Shown: positions 36,262 through 48,935, counted from the stretch's first letter. The stretch: 64,000 bases of DNA from Anthopleura xanthogrammica (GCA_964019055.1 OZ025216.1:186001-250000); one strand, 5' to 3'. Notes: generated by a model from the sequence alone, not told the origin. Numbers and translations are program-made.

Positions 36262-39200
36262 TCATCTTGTACATTCAGAGAAAGGGGTGAATTTGAATTG
36301 CAACTCAAAATATTCTGCACTCTCCCCACCTTGTTGTTGACCAAGTCTGGAGAGAAAAGAGGGATTTCTTAATGGCCTCCTTGAAGCAGCTGTTTGCTTG
36401 TTGCCAATATTTGAAAGTGAAGTCACTGGTCTTCATTGAATTGATAGTAGTATTGTTACATTTGAATTCCAATCACAGCAATTTTGATCTCATTATTGAT
36501 AATGATAATAGTATTACATGAATTCTTTGGATATTCTGATTGAAGATTGATCAAAGATCTTTGTGCTTCTCTTGCAAGTCTGATGCACAATAAATTCATG
36601 GAAGAATTTTAAGATCAGCTAAAGTAGTCATTCTTTGATTGTCCCTGCAATGAAATTCCATCCATGATTTCTTCCATAGTCACAATAATCAGACATGCAC
36701 AACCTCCTGGTGCTGATTTACAAGATGGGAGGAGTTCATCTTCTGTCAGTATTGTTAATCATAATTCACTTGATGTGGCCTATAACAGGTTCATCATTAG
36801 AGGACTACTGTACAACAGATGGACATTCTTGTTCACCAGTGATTTGATTGGATATTTTGTGATCAACCATGAATGGTGCAACCTCTGATGTTCAGACACT
36901 CATGTTGCCATCATTTTTCTCACTGACTATGGGATTTATAGTAGCTGTTATGAGAGCCTCTCCTTTGCCGTTTCCTGAAGAAGCAATAGACACTGTAAAG
37001 TCACTATGGTGTATTTTTATATAACATTTTCATGGTTATTTATTCTTTTCATTTGTCTTTGCAATATTTACGATAGCAGTTTAATATGAGTGTAACAAAC
37101 AAATCAATGAGGCCTTTTGACTCCTAAAAACCTAGCTTTCCACTTGGAAAATAAAAACAATAGTTTACCTGGTCTCTGCTCTTGATTGGGTGTATTCAAA
37201 CCACATAACGCTTGGTATCAGGGTTGAATCTCTTATCATGAAGTATTCTGCCATGGGCCTTGTTTTCAGTGAATGAAAAAATATGATCATTGTTAGGATT
37301 TTAAAGTGTTTGGCTTAATCCATAAAATCAGCTTAAATCTATAAAACGAAAGTGTTATTCATTTTTTTAGAGGTAGAATTTCTTATGTTCCTATAAATTT
37401 TATTAATAAAACTAGGCTCCGACAGCTTGAAATATTAATTTTATAATCATAAAGCAGAATATTTACCATGCAGTTATGACAGGGAACAATGGTGTTAGGA
37501 CTGTCTGGGTAAATATGAACCAGGCCACACCCATAGCACCTCCTATGACGAGCCCTGCAGATATTTGGTTTATATCATGGTATCTCAGGTAAACCCTGAA
37601 AATAATGTAAGAAAAATTACAGTCATCGAAATTGAGCAATTGTGAAACTAATAGACAATTTTCGAGATATAAATAAAATACCGCAGGCACAGACATGATC
37701 TCAAGACATTTTCAGGCAGGGTCTTGCCTGGAAATGCCTCTTTTTCATGTCTGTGCCTGCAATATTTTTGAAAGCGCTCGCGCATTTCGAAAATGGTCTA
37801 TTGCAAGCCCCCTCTTAGGTGATCTCTGTGTGGTTGTACCTGCTGAATGCCACTGCTAGTGAAAGTATTATTGTTCCTGTAGCCACTGCATGCTTCCATA
37901 AATTGTCTAGAAGATCATCCCACATGGTTGTGGATTGTGAATAATGTAACCTTAAAGAAAAAAAAATTCTAATCAGATGGCAAAGACATTAGGAAATCAT
38001 TCAGCAGAGAGTTCACTGAATTTAATTTGTGAACTATTGGATTTTGTTTTACAGGTTAAATAGAATGATTCCATTTATTAAAAATTAAAAAATCCAATCC
38101 AAGGATAAAGAAAGAGACTTTTGAAGACACAAGAAAAATACCACTTACCTACAATATATAAACAGTACCATATAAACAGCAAAAAAGCCCATAAATTGTG
38201 AGTGATTTGAAGGCATTCCATAAGATGGATGTTCATACATATGGTCTGCACATGGCCGTGGCTGTGCTAGTGTGTGCTTCACCACGGCATTAAGAATTTC
38301 ATTTACTCCTAGACCACCAAGAAAACTTATCTATGAAACAAAAAAATGACATTTCTTATAAGAAATATTTGCTTTGATTAACCACAGTTTTTACACTGAC
38401 CAATAGCATTGAATAGACAATTATCAATCAAATACATCGTAAGAGTATGTAATGGTACAGTACATAGGAATGATTTATTTGATTGATGGCCATAGTCTAT
38501 TGCCCATTAACCTGTTTTGTCTTGATCAGTGTGTAGGAGTGGAAACATTAGCAAGAACATAGTCCAGTAAGAAAATAGTTAAAGTTATTGGGCTACAGTA
38601 ACTCATGTGAGGTGCGTAGAACCATAGTATTATGGGTTTTTTCAAATGTTTAAACGATTAATTGAGTGATTGAATTCCTGGGGTGTAATCAGTTCAAAAT
38701 AGAAGGATGATTTAGTAAAAAAAACAAACACTGAACCATCCGGTCATCCAACATGGCAACTAGCTATTATCTCATACAGTATGCTGAGAATTAAACAACA
38801 AACACATTGGACTGGTTCATACTCAAAAGTTCTATTTTGTACCATATTCTTACATAGTTTACTTACTGTGTGTAATTCTCTACGAAATATGATTAATGTA
38901 ATCATTCCAACAATAATATGGATAGGCATTAGACTGCACCAGGCTAAAGCAAGACCAAGGTAGTCACCTAGGGAAAAGTAACAATGATATATACCATTAT
39001 GAACTATAACCAGGCTACTTCTCTCGATCTCTGATTGACTTGATTAAACTAGTGATAACTAACGTATCTATAAATATCTTTATAAGCTTACTTATTAATA
39101 GTATATAATTTGTATACCAAGTAAAATTCTAAAGCTTTTACTTGAGGAAAAAGACATGCATGCAAGGAAAAATAGAAGATAAACTACAAGGAAACAGCGA

Positions 39201-39532
39201 AAGAACAAGGAAAAATCACTACATAACCAAAGATATTCAGGTTATTAGTACACAATTAAATTAAAACCAGATAGAACTACCAGTAAGATGAAAAAAAAGG
39301 AAGGAAAATAAAGCAATACAATGACTGAAGATGCCGACAAGCCTTCGGAGAATCGAATATTCGGTGAAAAACACAGCACATAAATAAAGCTTAGGCGATG
39401 GATCTCACCTTTAGGGTATTCTACATGTGTTAAAGAAATGGGTTTCCATTTTGGATTGTCTCCAATGTAGTCAAAGAAGAGGTTATCATGGGATCTTTGG
39501 CAAGACTGCCTGAACGTGGCATCTGCCGCCAT
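36262..39532 (-). CDS. DOLPP1: Dolichyl-diphosphatase 1, complete
   Basis: This ER membrane PAP2-family enzyme removes a phosphate from dolichyl diphosphate so that the lipid carrier of N-glycosylation is recycled. Seven exons: 39409-39532, 38867-38967, 38149-38330, 37840-37950, 37467-37595, 37169-37258, 36262-36346, giving 273 residues. The match to the family is clear: [29 protein letters not shown] (PAP2 motif 1), [10 protein letters not shown] (motif 2), [20 protein letters not shown] and [15 protein letters not shown]. The N-terminus is about 30 residues longer than I recall for vertebrates and the last exon is divergent. That last exon is the least certain part. A YY1-like CCGCCATCTTGG overlaps the start codon. 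CRAT is convergent and the GGCT-like gene divergent. Confidence 0.95.
37650..37803. repeat. Foldback element in a DOLPP1 intron
   Basis: Outer arms (AATAGACAATTTTCGAGAT against CGAAAATGGTCTATT) and inner arms (GCAGGCACAGACATGA against TCATGTCTGTGCCTGC) form nested inverted repeats with an inner GGCAGGGTCTTGCC loop. It is probably a MITE relic. Confidence 0.55.
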
Positions 39533-39752
39533 CTTGGATTTTACCCAGCATGCTTCGAGGTTCTGTTGATCTTCCCATCATCGTTTGCGGGGTGAGTATA
39601 GCAACCAAAATGGCGTCCAACTTGAACAAAACTGCAACAGAAAACCTGGAAAAACTTCATTTTCTATTTACTCTGAGGCGTTTTAGAATATTTTAGAAGG
39701 AGAAGAAGTAGATTGATAGTGTTCATGAGTTTGTGTAGCTGTCTTTTGCCAA
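39533..39752. promoter_or_regulatory. Bidirectional promoter between DOLPP1 and the GGCT-like gene
   Basis: Only 220 bp separate the two divergent start codons. YY1-like motifs occur at the DOLPP1 ATG (about 39525-39536) and near 39607 (AAAATGGCGTCC). No TATA box is seen. Confidence 0.6.
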
Positions 39753-42700
39753 ATGGTTGAGAGACAGTCAAGTGGGAAGTTTTCCAAGCAGTTTTCATCT
39801 CGTGGGTCATCCTCACCTGCCAGTGAGTTTGATGAAGATAAACTACACTTGGAGGGGAAATATCTAGAAAATGGGCTAGAAATAAGGCCTCCTAGTGGCA
39901 CTTATCACCTGGTATAGTTGTGGACCGTATATATTACTATATTTAACACATACTTTAATTATGAACTGTACGTAATTTGATGCACATCATTTGTAAACAT
40001 TGAGATTTGCCGATAGCTCAAAGTCTGTAAAACTTCAAAATATTAATATTTTCTTAGAGCAAATGAATACTTAACGGCAAAAATGAAAATTTATCATTAT
40101 ATTATCTGATATACATTCATTTTTTGTATCCTTTTAGCAACCTGGTTCACACTTGAGCATTGATACAAGGCTTTCAGAGCTCAGTCTAGGTAGGTCTTCA
40201 AACCCTGTTTAGAACCAAGTGAATGCTAAAGCTATGGACACATGGTGCAACATTGCGTGCAATGTTGCAGGCAATTGATGTTCCTAGTCATGTCACATGA
40301 TGCAATTTGTTGCACGCAATGTTGCTGAAATAGAAAAAGATCCTATTTCAGCAACATTGCCTGCAGTATTGCACGCAATAAGCCACTTCACGGTTTCGTC
40401 CTCCATCTTGAAATTGGGGCAAACGCAGCAAAATATATAGAAATCTAGATCACTTTGACTTCCCGTAACTCCGCTCAATTCTGATGGATTTTCAAGATTT
40501 AAACTTTTTTGAAAAGATATTTTCTTTGTTACTTATACCTCTAAATATGATGGAAAATGGAAAGCTTTAAATTAAGAAAATAAGATGTTTGTTTTCATAA
40601 TAAAACGATGGGCACGTGAATATGAAAAATTTGTAAAAATAAGATGAGTCGCAAAACTAGTTAAAACACCTACATTGGTTTTATTTTCCGTCCGACAACT
40701 GGTATACATGGCTGCTGATAATTGAAGTTTAAATTTTGAAAATCCATTAAAAATGAGCGGAGTTACAGAAAGTCAAAGTGATCCAGATTTCTATATATTT
40801 TGCCGCGTTTGCCCCAATTTCAAGATGGCGGACGAAACCGTGAAGTGGCTTATTTTGTACCGTGTGTACTTAAATGTGGCAGACAAGTTAGTATTTTTGG
40901 GGGACTTCAAAATTGTTAAAAACTATCCTTAGCAATTGGTTATAATTGCTATATATTTCTAATTAAGCTCCAATCAGTTCCAATGAATGCAGAAAACATG
41001 TCAATATGTTTTTGTTTTGTTTTAATATTTTTTATAGGTACAGTTGATGACTACAATGAGGTCAGAAATGGGTCGTTTCATGAATCTCGTTCTGTCAGTG
41101 CATCAAGCAATAACAAACACAGAGTGCAAGTAAACAAGCCTAACTGTTACATAACCTCTCCTTTCAAACAAGGATATCAAGTACCAAGGAAGGGTGCCCC
41201 TTCTAAGGTACATTTACTATCAATCTCATAATATTAAAAGAATCAATATTATTACTAGTACTATGACAAAGGACTACATGTAATGTCTGAAACGTCATTA
41301 TACACTGTAGTTACAAACTATTTTACATGTTGTTTATTCAATACACTAGAATATCTACAGTCCCAACTAGTAACCACTAGTCATTATGTGAACTGATCTC
41401 AAGTGGATATTTCTTGATTACCTAGTGATGATGAGTGTAGGAATTTATTTGATTTCAAAGGTAGTTGATCCAAGTTATGAACTCAAAAATGTAACCAAAG
41501 AGAGTATTGCAAGAGTTAGACAGCAGTTCAGAAAACCAAAGCCACCCTCACAGCCATCTCACTATGCTCAAAGACTAAGGAAAGCTAGGTACATTGATGC
41601 TGTCTTCTCCCATTACTTTCCTTTCCTAAACTTGCTTTTTTCTCTTTTTTCTCTTTACTCTTATTTCCCAATCTTTCCTTTTATTTTTCTTTCTTTCTTC
41701 CCTCTTTCTATCCTTTCCTCCCTAAGTTCCTTCCTTTTCCATTTTTATTTTTTATTAATTTACCTATTTTTTGTCACTAGCAGACCTGAAAGTACTCTTA
41801 TTTTTTAATGACCTTGATGTTTGAGCATTACTGACAATACTGTACTTCTTGACATGTTTCTGTAGGCTCAAGACCACAGGGAGACCATTCAGTGGATCTG
41901 GTCCATCCATCCAACAGTGCAAGGGAATTCAGTCAGGTACACATAAATACTCTCTATACCTGTACATGTAGGTTGTTCAACATACCGTCAGTAAGCTAGA
42001 CTACCATGTATCTTTATTTTCCCTTCTTAAATATCCCTCCTTCTTCACAGGTGTGCGAGTGATACACAGCTCAGGTCAGCCTGGTTTGTACTCCAATGAA
42101 GTCTACTCCCGTATGGGATCCCCCTCTCTAAGACCAGGCAGTCCTACAGAACTCTTAAGACCAGAAAGCTCTCTTCACTGTCCGTCCAGGGCTTCTTCTA
42201 AGATAGACTCTAATGAGGATAGCATGTCTGAGGACAGTTTTGAAGCTGATGGTGCTTTTGATAGCTGGATTAATGCATATTCAAAATTTGAGAGAAAGGA
42301 TTCGTCTAGTCGTGGTGCAGACTATGACAAGGAATATGTCAGAGATCAAGACCCTATTAGCCCTACATGTAGGATGAATATTAGTAATGAATTATGTGGA
42401 CATGTGCGAAAAATCAAACTAGAAATCCCTCAAAATGATGTCGTATCTGATGCAGGAGTGTTGCCAACTGAAGGGGAGCGCTTTCCAAAAGGAAACACTG
42501 GACTCATTTCTAATGAAGAATTGAACAAACAAAATCAAAAGGAATTGAGTGATTTAAATGCGAATAAAGATGATTATAGAAAACACAGGACTCAAAACTA
42601 TGATGGCTGCAAGCCGTTTACTGATGATGGTGATGCAGACCATGATGATGATGATGATGGTGATGACAATCAAAGAAAACCTCAAACATTGCTATCTAGT

Positions 42701-45502
42701 TGTCATAGCAACAGGTTGGGTGATGGAGGACAAAATCTTACTTCCGGTTTGAATCGTACCATTCAAGGAACAAAAGAAGATGAAAATAAGACATCTGAAA
42801 ACCGATCAACAAACTGCGCTAATGCTGAGTCATGTTCTTCTATTGAGAATGGTACTCAATGTAGTGGTTCAATTGAAAGTGTAGTTCCGATGAGAACTGA
42901 GAATCGTATGGGAAGTGAAGTCATAATAGAATCATCCGCAGGGGGTAGTTCACCCATCATGACTGTACATGTCACAAAAAGAGACACTACAGAAACTGCA
43001 GACGGAAGCAAAGAGTCCGTGCGCAACAGTCCTTCTCACAACGAATCGACCAACGTTAACCTACGATGCCATAATGATGATGCTGATGATGAAATTCATG
43101 GCCTGGTTGATGATGATGATGACAATGATGACTTGGATACAGATCGAATACCTTCAGCACAAATATGGAAAAATCTCGACCAATTAAATCTGAGCATGAA
43201 TGCGCACCTCAATAGATTTGAATCCAAAAATCATCTTGACTTCCCCTTGAAAGCACGCAAAGTACAATCCGCTGGAGCACAGAGAAAGCCACTTAAAATG
43301 GACACCAGTGATCAATACTCCAACTCTCACAAAACAAAGCAAAGATCTAGAGCATCCTCTGCTAAACGGAAAAATAAAAATGAATCTAAAACCATGATAA
43401 ATAAAACCGAATTGTTGCGCAAGTATTTGTCTGAAGAGAACAGAAGATTTTCTGCAGATTTGCGGTCAAAACTTCCTGGGTATTTCATGGATCAGTTTGA
43501 CATCATACAACAAGGAAAGCTTGGGAATACGTCTTTGGAATCGGATGATGTTCAAAAAATACTAGAAAAAGCCATAGTAAAGTTTGAAGAAGAAAAAACG
43601 GAATCTAATTGCAATACGGAAGAAAATATGAAAAGTGAATGGAATGGTAAAGAAAATGACAGGGACAGCATGCTCTGGGAATGCAAAGATTTCCAGGCGA
43701 ATCAAATAGTCGAGTCATACAGTGATCCCACATCATTTGGGGTGTTCTTTACCATGGATTCAACAAGTACTGAAATGGAATCCATGTCAGAAGGAACAGA
43801 AGAGACGACAGGAGATCACAGCGAAAGCAGGGAGTTTAGTGATGATACAGGCTTTGAAACTATGCCCGGTAGTGCAGGAGTACGCGATAAACAGAGCTCA
43901 TACGATGCTTTTAGTGATGATGAGAAATCACCATTCAAGGTAATTAGAAAATCGATGGAAGGATACAAGAAAATGTGAGGGAGGGGAGGGAGGGGCATGA
44001 TGGTTCTTTTCTCTCAAGGGAAGGAAAAGAGAATTAAAAGAGATGAAAATAGAATACATATTCTTCCCATTCAATTGCTCCACTCCATTTTGTTTTGCTC
44101 CCATTTCATCATAAGGTTTATTACTATTTACAGGTACCTGACTACAAACAAGAAAAAACGAGCTTGTAAGTGCGTCTGATCTGCTTCATAGTGTCTCACA
44201 AGTTAATTATTAAAGTATGAGTTTGATCATTCGAAGAGGACAAGATATGAAACACACAATATTTTAATTATTGCTTATTGTTTCAGTTATATGCAAGAGA
44301 CCCTTGAAGTCATAGCCAAAGCTAAACATCTCACTGATCCGAGGTAAGTTAGTATTGGTAACTGTCTTCAGTCACCACTATTCCATGCCTATAACACAAG
44401 TATGTATGTATGTCTGTCTGTCTGTCTGATTTGTTTTAGTTCATCCATCAAGAATCATCTACCAGCTCCTTATGAGCCTTTGAAGTTTTACATCAACGCT
44501 AAACCACCCGCGGGATACCTGTTTTACTTCGCGTATGGTGTCGATATGAACATTAAAAGGTATGGAGAAGAAATCCTCGTTACCACAGGAAGCCCAGTGT
44601 GTATGATTTGTTTAGCTGATGATAATAGTCTGTTGCAATAAAGGTTTTATAAATACTGATTGACATGTATATTTCCAGGATGTCTATCTATCTACGCCGA
44701 GAGCATAAACGAAGGTGGGGGGTGCTCTTTGGATTTAGACTTTGCTTCAATAAGAAAGGTAAGAAAGAGATTGATTGACAGTCTGCGCTCTCTCGTTCAA
44801 AGCGCGCTAAAACCTTAGTTATCTACAACCATTATCGGCCACCTTAGCATCCTATCAAAACACCTGTTACAAGTGCCTACCAATGCGCACAGGATGTCTT
44901 TGTGTGCTCGTGTTTGTAGGGCATTCATGTTACTTCTTATGGTCTCGGTTCAATCGTTCTGTTTTGTTCCATGCAGGTTCATCATCTGACGCTGGTGGAT
45001 TTGCAAACGTAGAGTTCAGTCCGGGGAGTTCAGTAGAGGGCTGTGTATACACACTGACAGATGCAGAGTTATCAATGTTAGATAACTGCATGGGGTGTCC
45101 CAAGGTATTTTATACTGGCTAGTCAAAAACACACTAATCAAAGTGAAATTGAAGTTCAAACCTTTTTTCCGTGCACAGCATTACACCCGTGCCGTTCTAC
45201 CAGTGTGGATGTGCAATTCCTATCAGCCCTCCCTCCACGGAGTCGCCCAATACTGTGTACCTACAGTACTTTACATTGCTGAACAACAATGGATTCAACC
45301 CGGTAGGTGTCCATTACCATGATCTTTAGTGTACCGATGGCCCTATTATTATAAGGCCTTTTTAATGCCGTGTTTTTCGTTTTAAGATGCTGGTGACACC
45401 CTTGATAATAGCTACAGTGTGAGTCAGTGTCTAAAGGCAGCAGATATATTAACACCAAGTTATGTGGAGTACTTGAATCACCTTAAAACCTCTGGAAACT
45501 AA
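39753..45502 (+). CDS. Long disordered protein with C-terminal gamma-glutamylcyclotransferase-like domain
   Basis: Thirteen exons: 39753-39911, 40138-40189, 41038-41207, 41461-41588, 41866-41936, 42051-43939, 44134-44165, 44287-44343, 44440-44559, 44679-44758, 44977-45104, 45179-45302, 45387-45502, coding for 1041 residues. The first ~850 residues are hydrophilic and low in complexity, with Ser-rich stretches, two Asp-rich runs encoded by GATGATGAT repeats, and no signal or membrane segment. The last ~170 residues resemble the GGCT/AIG2 fold: GYLFYFAYGVDMN (substrate-loop type YGxxN), WGVLFGFRLCFN, GCVYTLTDAELSMLD and an HYTRAVLPVWM strand. In active GGCT enzymes the segment after LD carries the catalytic Glu (LDxxEG). 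Here it reads LDNCMGCPK, so catalysis is doubtful. No named orthologue is recognised. Confidence 0.85.
40230..40379. mobile_element. Foldback repeat family member, copy 1 (interrupted)
   Basis: The sequence contains inverted copies of GTGCAACATTGCGTGCAATG and a central palindrome TTGCTGAAATAGAAAAAGAT/CCTATTTCAGCAA. A relative lies at 53453-53577. Its right end is broken by the element starting at 40380. Confidence 0.6.
40380..40851. mobile_element. 472-bp element with ~125-bp terminal inverted repeats
   Basis: The left arm (40380-40503, AAGCCACTTCACGGTTTCGT onward) and the right arm (40727-40851, ending CCGTGAAGTGGCTT) are inverted copies with few mismatches. No coding frame is inside. It lies within an intron of the GGCT-like gene and appears inserted into the foldback repeat at 40230. 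Confidence 0.75.
43978..43995 (+). other. G-quadruplex-type G tract
   Basis: GGGAGGGGAGGGAGGGG, four G-runs with one-base loops, lies 40 bp downstream of the donor site of the large exon 42051-43939 in the GGCT-like gene. It could influence splicing; if the intron is retained the frame stops at 43978. Confidence 0.5.
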
Positions 45503-45914
45503 CTTCCACTCAGTTCCTGCGTGCGTTGTACGGGGTGTGTAGAGTGTATTGTGTGAGAAGGCGTGCGTTTAGAGTATGAACACCAATAATAAGGTTTTGT
45601 ACGTGTTCTCAAAGGAATGTTGGTGTTACGTGTAGAGAAGTAGCGTATTCGTGAATTGAGCAGGTAGAACGCGTTACATGTCACGCGTGTCTTTAGAGTG
45701 TTGGTGTATGACTTATGGCCATGGTGTGACAGGGTCATAAGAGTCAATGTCTTTGCAATGAAGATAAGAATATCAGTCGTGAAAAATACATAAAACTATT
45801 TATTCAGTCTTTCAGAAAGTATTTTTAGACTTATAATTTATTGAATAAAGCATTTTATAATCGCATCTTTTAATTTATTCTTGTGGGACAAAGACTCAAA
45901 TTTGATCTTTTTTT
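45503..45914. other. Short convergent gap between the GGCT-like gene and the first secreted-protein gene
   Basis: A plus-strand AATAAA lies near 45844 and a minus-strand AATAAA near 45797. The left edge of the tandem duplication (45663) falls here, so the 3' end of this convergent pair was duplicated along with the secreted-protein gene. Confidence 0.5.
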
Positions 45915-47071
45915 CTATCGAATTTGAACGTCAACTGTTGCAAGATACGTCTTGCCAATGGTTTCGGCGAGTTTTCTGAACTGAGCTTTAATGCCTGCCA
46001 TATTACCAGCGATGTCTTGATAACGTAGATCCTGGACTACACCCGCGGCACTGACGACTCCTGGGAAGGGTGCGGTGCCATTAAGGTACATCTCCTGAAA
46101 GATAACATTTATTGTTCATGATCCATGACCGACTCATTATATACAGCTTGACCTAAACCTACTTGCTTACCGATATTTTCATGGCCATGATGAGCGTGTT
46201 AATGCCACCTTTATTTAGTGTTACACAGTTCTGTATCTTTTGACTGAGCGAGGAGTTGGATGAATCAGGCCTTACTTCTTCGAATAACAGAGAATAGATC
46301 TGTAAGTCTCGACGATCAAAGGCGAGTCTTTGTGATTCCTATTGAAGAAGACCAAAACCGAGCTGGTTTTAATAGTGAACAAGGTGTGGTGATCAAGGCG
46401 CGTGTTTGAAAGGGCAAGTGAACGCGGTAAGTAAATTACTCCAAAACTAAGACAGCGCTTTTTGAATATAAGTAGCAAGTCTAAAGTTGCCCATTTGCTT
46501 CACTTTGATTGGTTCAAAGCGGATGCGTATGCCATTTTAAAGGAAATTGTGCGCAGGCACATTGGAAACAAAATTGAAATAAAGCATGCATAGTTAAGCA
46601 ATACAACGTTCATTACGTACCGTGATGCCGGAGCTCATCAGTTGAGATGTTTTATTGAACACTATTTTTTCCTGAAATTAAAGCAAACATACATCAAAAT
46701 TACGATGAGTATTATTTAGTATCAAGATGTGCGCAAGATCTGAGGATCTATGAAGATCAACTTGTGCATTCAGTAAAGTGCAAAATGATGTAACATCCTT
46801 TCAGTATTGACTTACAAACTGCTGCATAGTCCTGTAAACATGTCCCGTCATACTGACGCACCAGCCATCAAGGGACTGGTGATGGGTATTGGTTCCTGAA
46901 GGGTTGACGGGCAGTACTATCATGGTACACCTTACTTGACCTATCATCACAACAACCATGATGGCTGTCCACAGCTGAAGGAAAGCTTTGCCTGACATAG
47001 TTCAGCTTCAATTGGTACTAGATATAGAAAGCCACCCAAAAAAAAGTAGGATGTCACTCAGTAGGTTTAGA
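45663..47071. repeat. Tandem duplication, copy A (1409 bp)
   Basis: This segment recurs at 47075-48483 with an offset of exactly 1412 bp. Every stretch compared is identical, including introns and 3' flank. GAGC microhomology is present at the left junction and three bases (GCT) separate the copies. Confidence 0.95.
45915..46998 (-). CDS. Small secreted helical protein, copy A (candidate class I helical cytokine)
   Basis: Coding exons are 46816-46998, 46621-46671, 46171-46338 and 45915-46094, with all three introns in phase 0, giving 193 residues. An in-frame TGA just before the ATG fixes the start. Residues 1-24 form a signal peptide (hydrophobic TAIMVVVMIG core), so the product is secreted. 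The mature chain is helix-rich with two cysteines (C47, C116) that could bridge, and three N-glycosylation sequons (N67, N106, N139). Four coding exons in phase 0-0-0 with a 51-nt second exon are the known layout of IL4/IL13/IL5/CSF2-type genes. The cytokine assignment is my inference; no sequence-level family match is claimed. This copy has no promoter or 5' exon of its own: directly upstream lies the 3' end of copy B. Confidence 0.75.
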
Positions 47072-47074
47072 GCT

Positions 47075-48483
47075 GGTAGAACGCGTTACATGTCACGCGT
47101 GTCTTTAGAGTGTTGGTGTATGACTTATGGCCATGGTGTGACAGGGTCATAAGAGTCAATGTCTTTGCAATGAAGATAAGAATATCAGTCGTGAAAAATA
47201 CATAAAACTATTTATTCAGTCTTTCAGAAAGTATTTTTAGACTTATAATTTATTGAATAAAGCATTTTATAATCGCATCTTTTAATTTATTCTTGTGGGA
47301 CAAAGACTCAAATTTGATCTTTTTTTCTATCGAATTTGAACGTCAACTGTTGCAAGATACGTCTTGCCAATGGTTTCGGCGAGTTTTCTGAACTGAGCTT
47401 TAATGCCTGCCATATTACCAGCGATGTCTTGATAACGTAGATCCTGGACTACACCCGCGGCACTGACGACTCCTGGGAAGGGTGCGGTGCCATTAAGGTA
47501 CATCTCCTGAAAGATAACATTTATTGTTCATGATCCATGACCGACTCATTATATACAGCTTGACCTAAACCTACTTGCTTACCGATATTTTCATGGCCAT
47601 GATGAGCGTGTTAATGCCACCTTTATTTAGTGTTACACAGTTCTGTATCTTTTGACTGAGCGAGGAGTTGGATGAATCAGGCCTTACTTCTTCGAATAAC
47701 AGAGAATAGATCTGTAAGTCTCGACGATCAAAGGCGAGTCTTTGTGATTCCTATTGAAGAAGACCAAAACCGAGCTGGTTTTAATAGTGAACAAGGTGTG
47801 GTGATCAAGGCGCGTGTTTGAAAGGGCAAGTGAACGCGGTAAGTAAATTACTCCAAAACTAAGACAGCGCTTTTTGAATATAAGTAGCAAGTCTAAAGTT
47901 GCCCATTTGCTTCACTTTGATTGGTTCAAAGCGGATGCGTATGCCATTTTAAAGGAAATTGTGCGCAGGCACATTGGAAACAAAATTGAAATAAAGCATG
48001 CATAGTTAAGCAATACAACGTTCATTACGTACCGTGATGCCGGAGCTCATCAGTTGAGATGTTTTATTGAACACTATTTTTTCCTGAAATTAAAGCAAAC
48101 ATACATCAAAATTACGATGAGTATTATTTAGTATCAAGATGTGCGCAAGATCTGAGGATCTATGAAGATCAACTTGTGCATTCAGTAAAGTGCAAAATGA
48201 TGTAACATCCTTTCAGTATTGACTTACAAACTGCTGCATAGTCCTGTAAACATGTCCCGTCATACTGACGCACCAGCCATCAAGGGACTGGTGATGGGTA
48301 TTGGTTCCTGAAGGGTTGACGGGCAGTACTATCATGGTACACCTTACTTGACCTATCATCACAACAACCATGATGGCTGTCCACAGCTGAAGGAAAGCTT
48401 TGCCTGACATAGTTCAGCTTCAATTGGTACTAGATATAGAAAGCCACCCAAAAAAAAGTAGGATGTCACTCAGTAGGTTTAGA
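47075..48483. repeat. Tandem duplication, copy B (1409 bp)
   Basis: This is the second identical copy of 45663-47071. Unlike copy A, its right edge (48483) continues into unique sequence that carries the 5' exon and TATA box. Confidence 0.95.
47327..48410 (-). CDS. Small secreted helical protein, copy B (candidate class I helical cytokine)
   Basis: Coding exons are 48228-48410, 48033-48083, 47583-47750 and 47327-47506, identical to copy A and encoding the same 193 residues. This copy has a complete transcription unit: a TATA box at 49036-49046 on the minus strand and a non-coding exon ending at a GTAAGT donor (48936), which splices to an acceptor just before the coding exon. Copy B is therefore the likely parental gene. 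It points away from the related gene at 51632-53960, with about 2.5 kb between the two TATA boxes. Confidence 0.78.
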
Positions 48484-48935
48484 TTAATGAATAGGACCTA
48501 GTGAGGGCCGAGTGTTTTCAAAGTTTCAATATGGCAAAGTATTAAGAAATGAGGGAGTATCCTTAATTTCATACAATATATAGTTTATATATTACTGGAG
48601 GTGAGTGCGGTATGAGACAAGAAAACGTTAATCAGGAGTTAAGATAAGAGATGCCGTTTGAGAAATTCAAAGTTTTGCTCTTAATTGAGAGAACCACCCT
48701 GACTAGCCACACAACATTTAACTAATTTTGCCCTGAACATAACAGAAATCAAATACTCGCGATCTTAACTACAACAGTTTGGTTCATTACATTTAACAAT
48801 TTCGTGAAGTTGAAATTTGCGTAAAAACCAGTACCCATATAACAAAAAGAAATTGTTTTTGCCTAAACATTTCTCAGTTTTACTTTCATCAATGATACAC
48901 ACTACTTTGTTTATAATAAAAACAAACTAACTTAC

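Noticed and set aside
46272..46478. 68-codon minus-strand frame in the duplicated genes
   Set aside because: It is another frame running through exon 46171-46338 and its intron; the phase-0 exon model explains the coding signal better.
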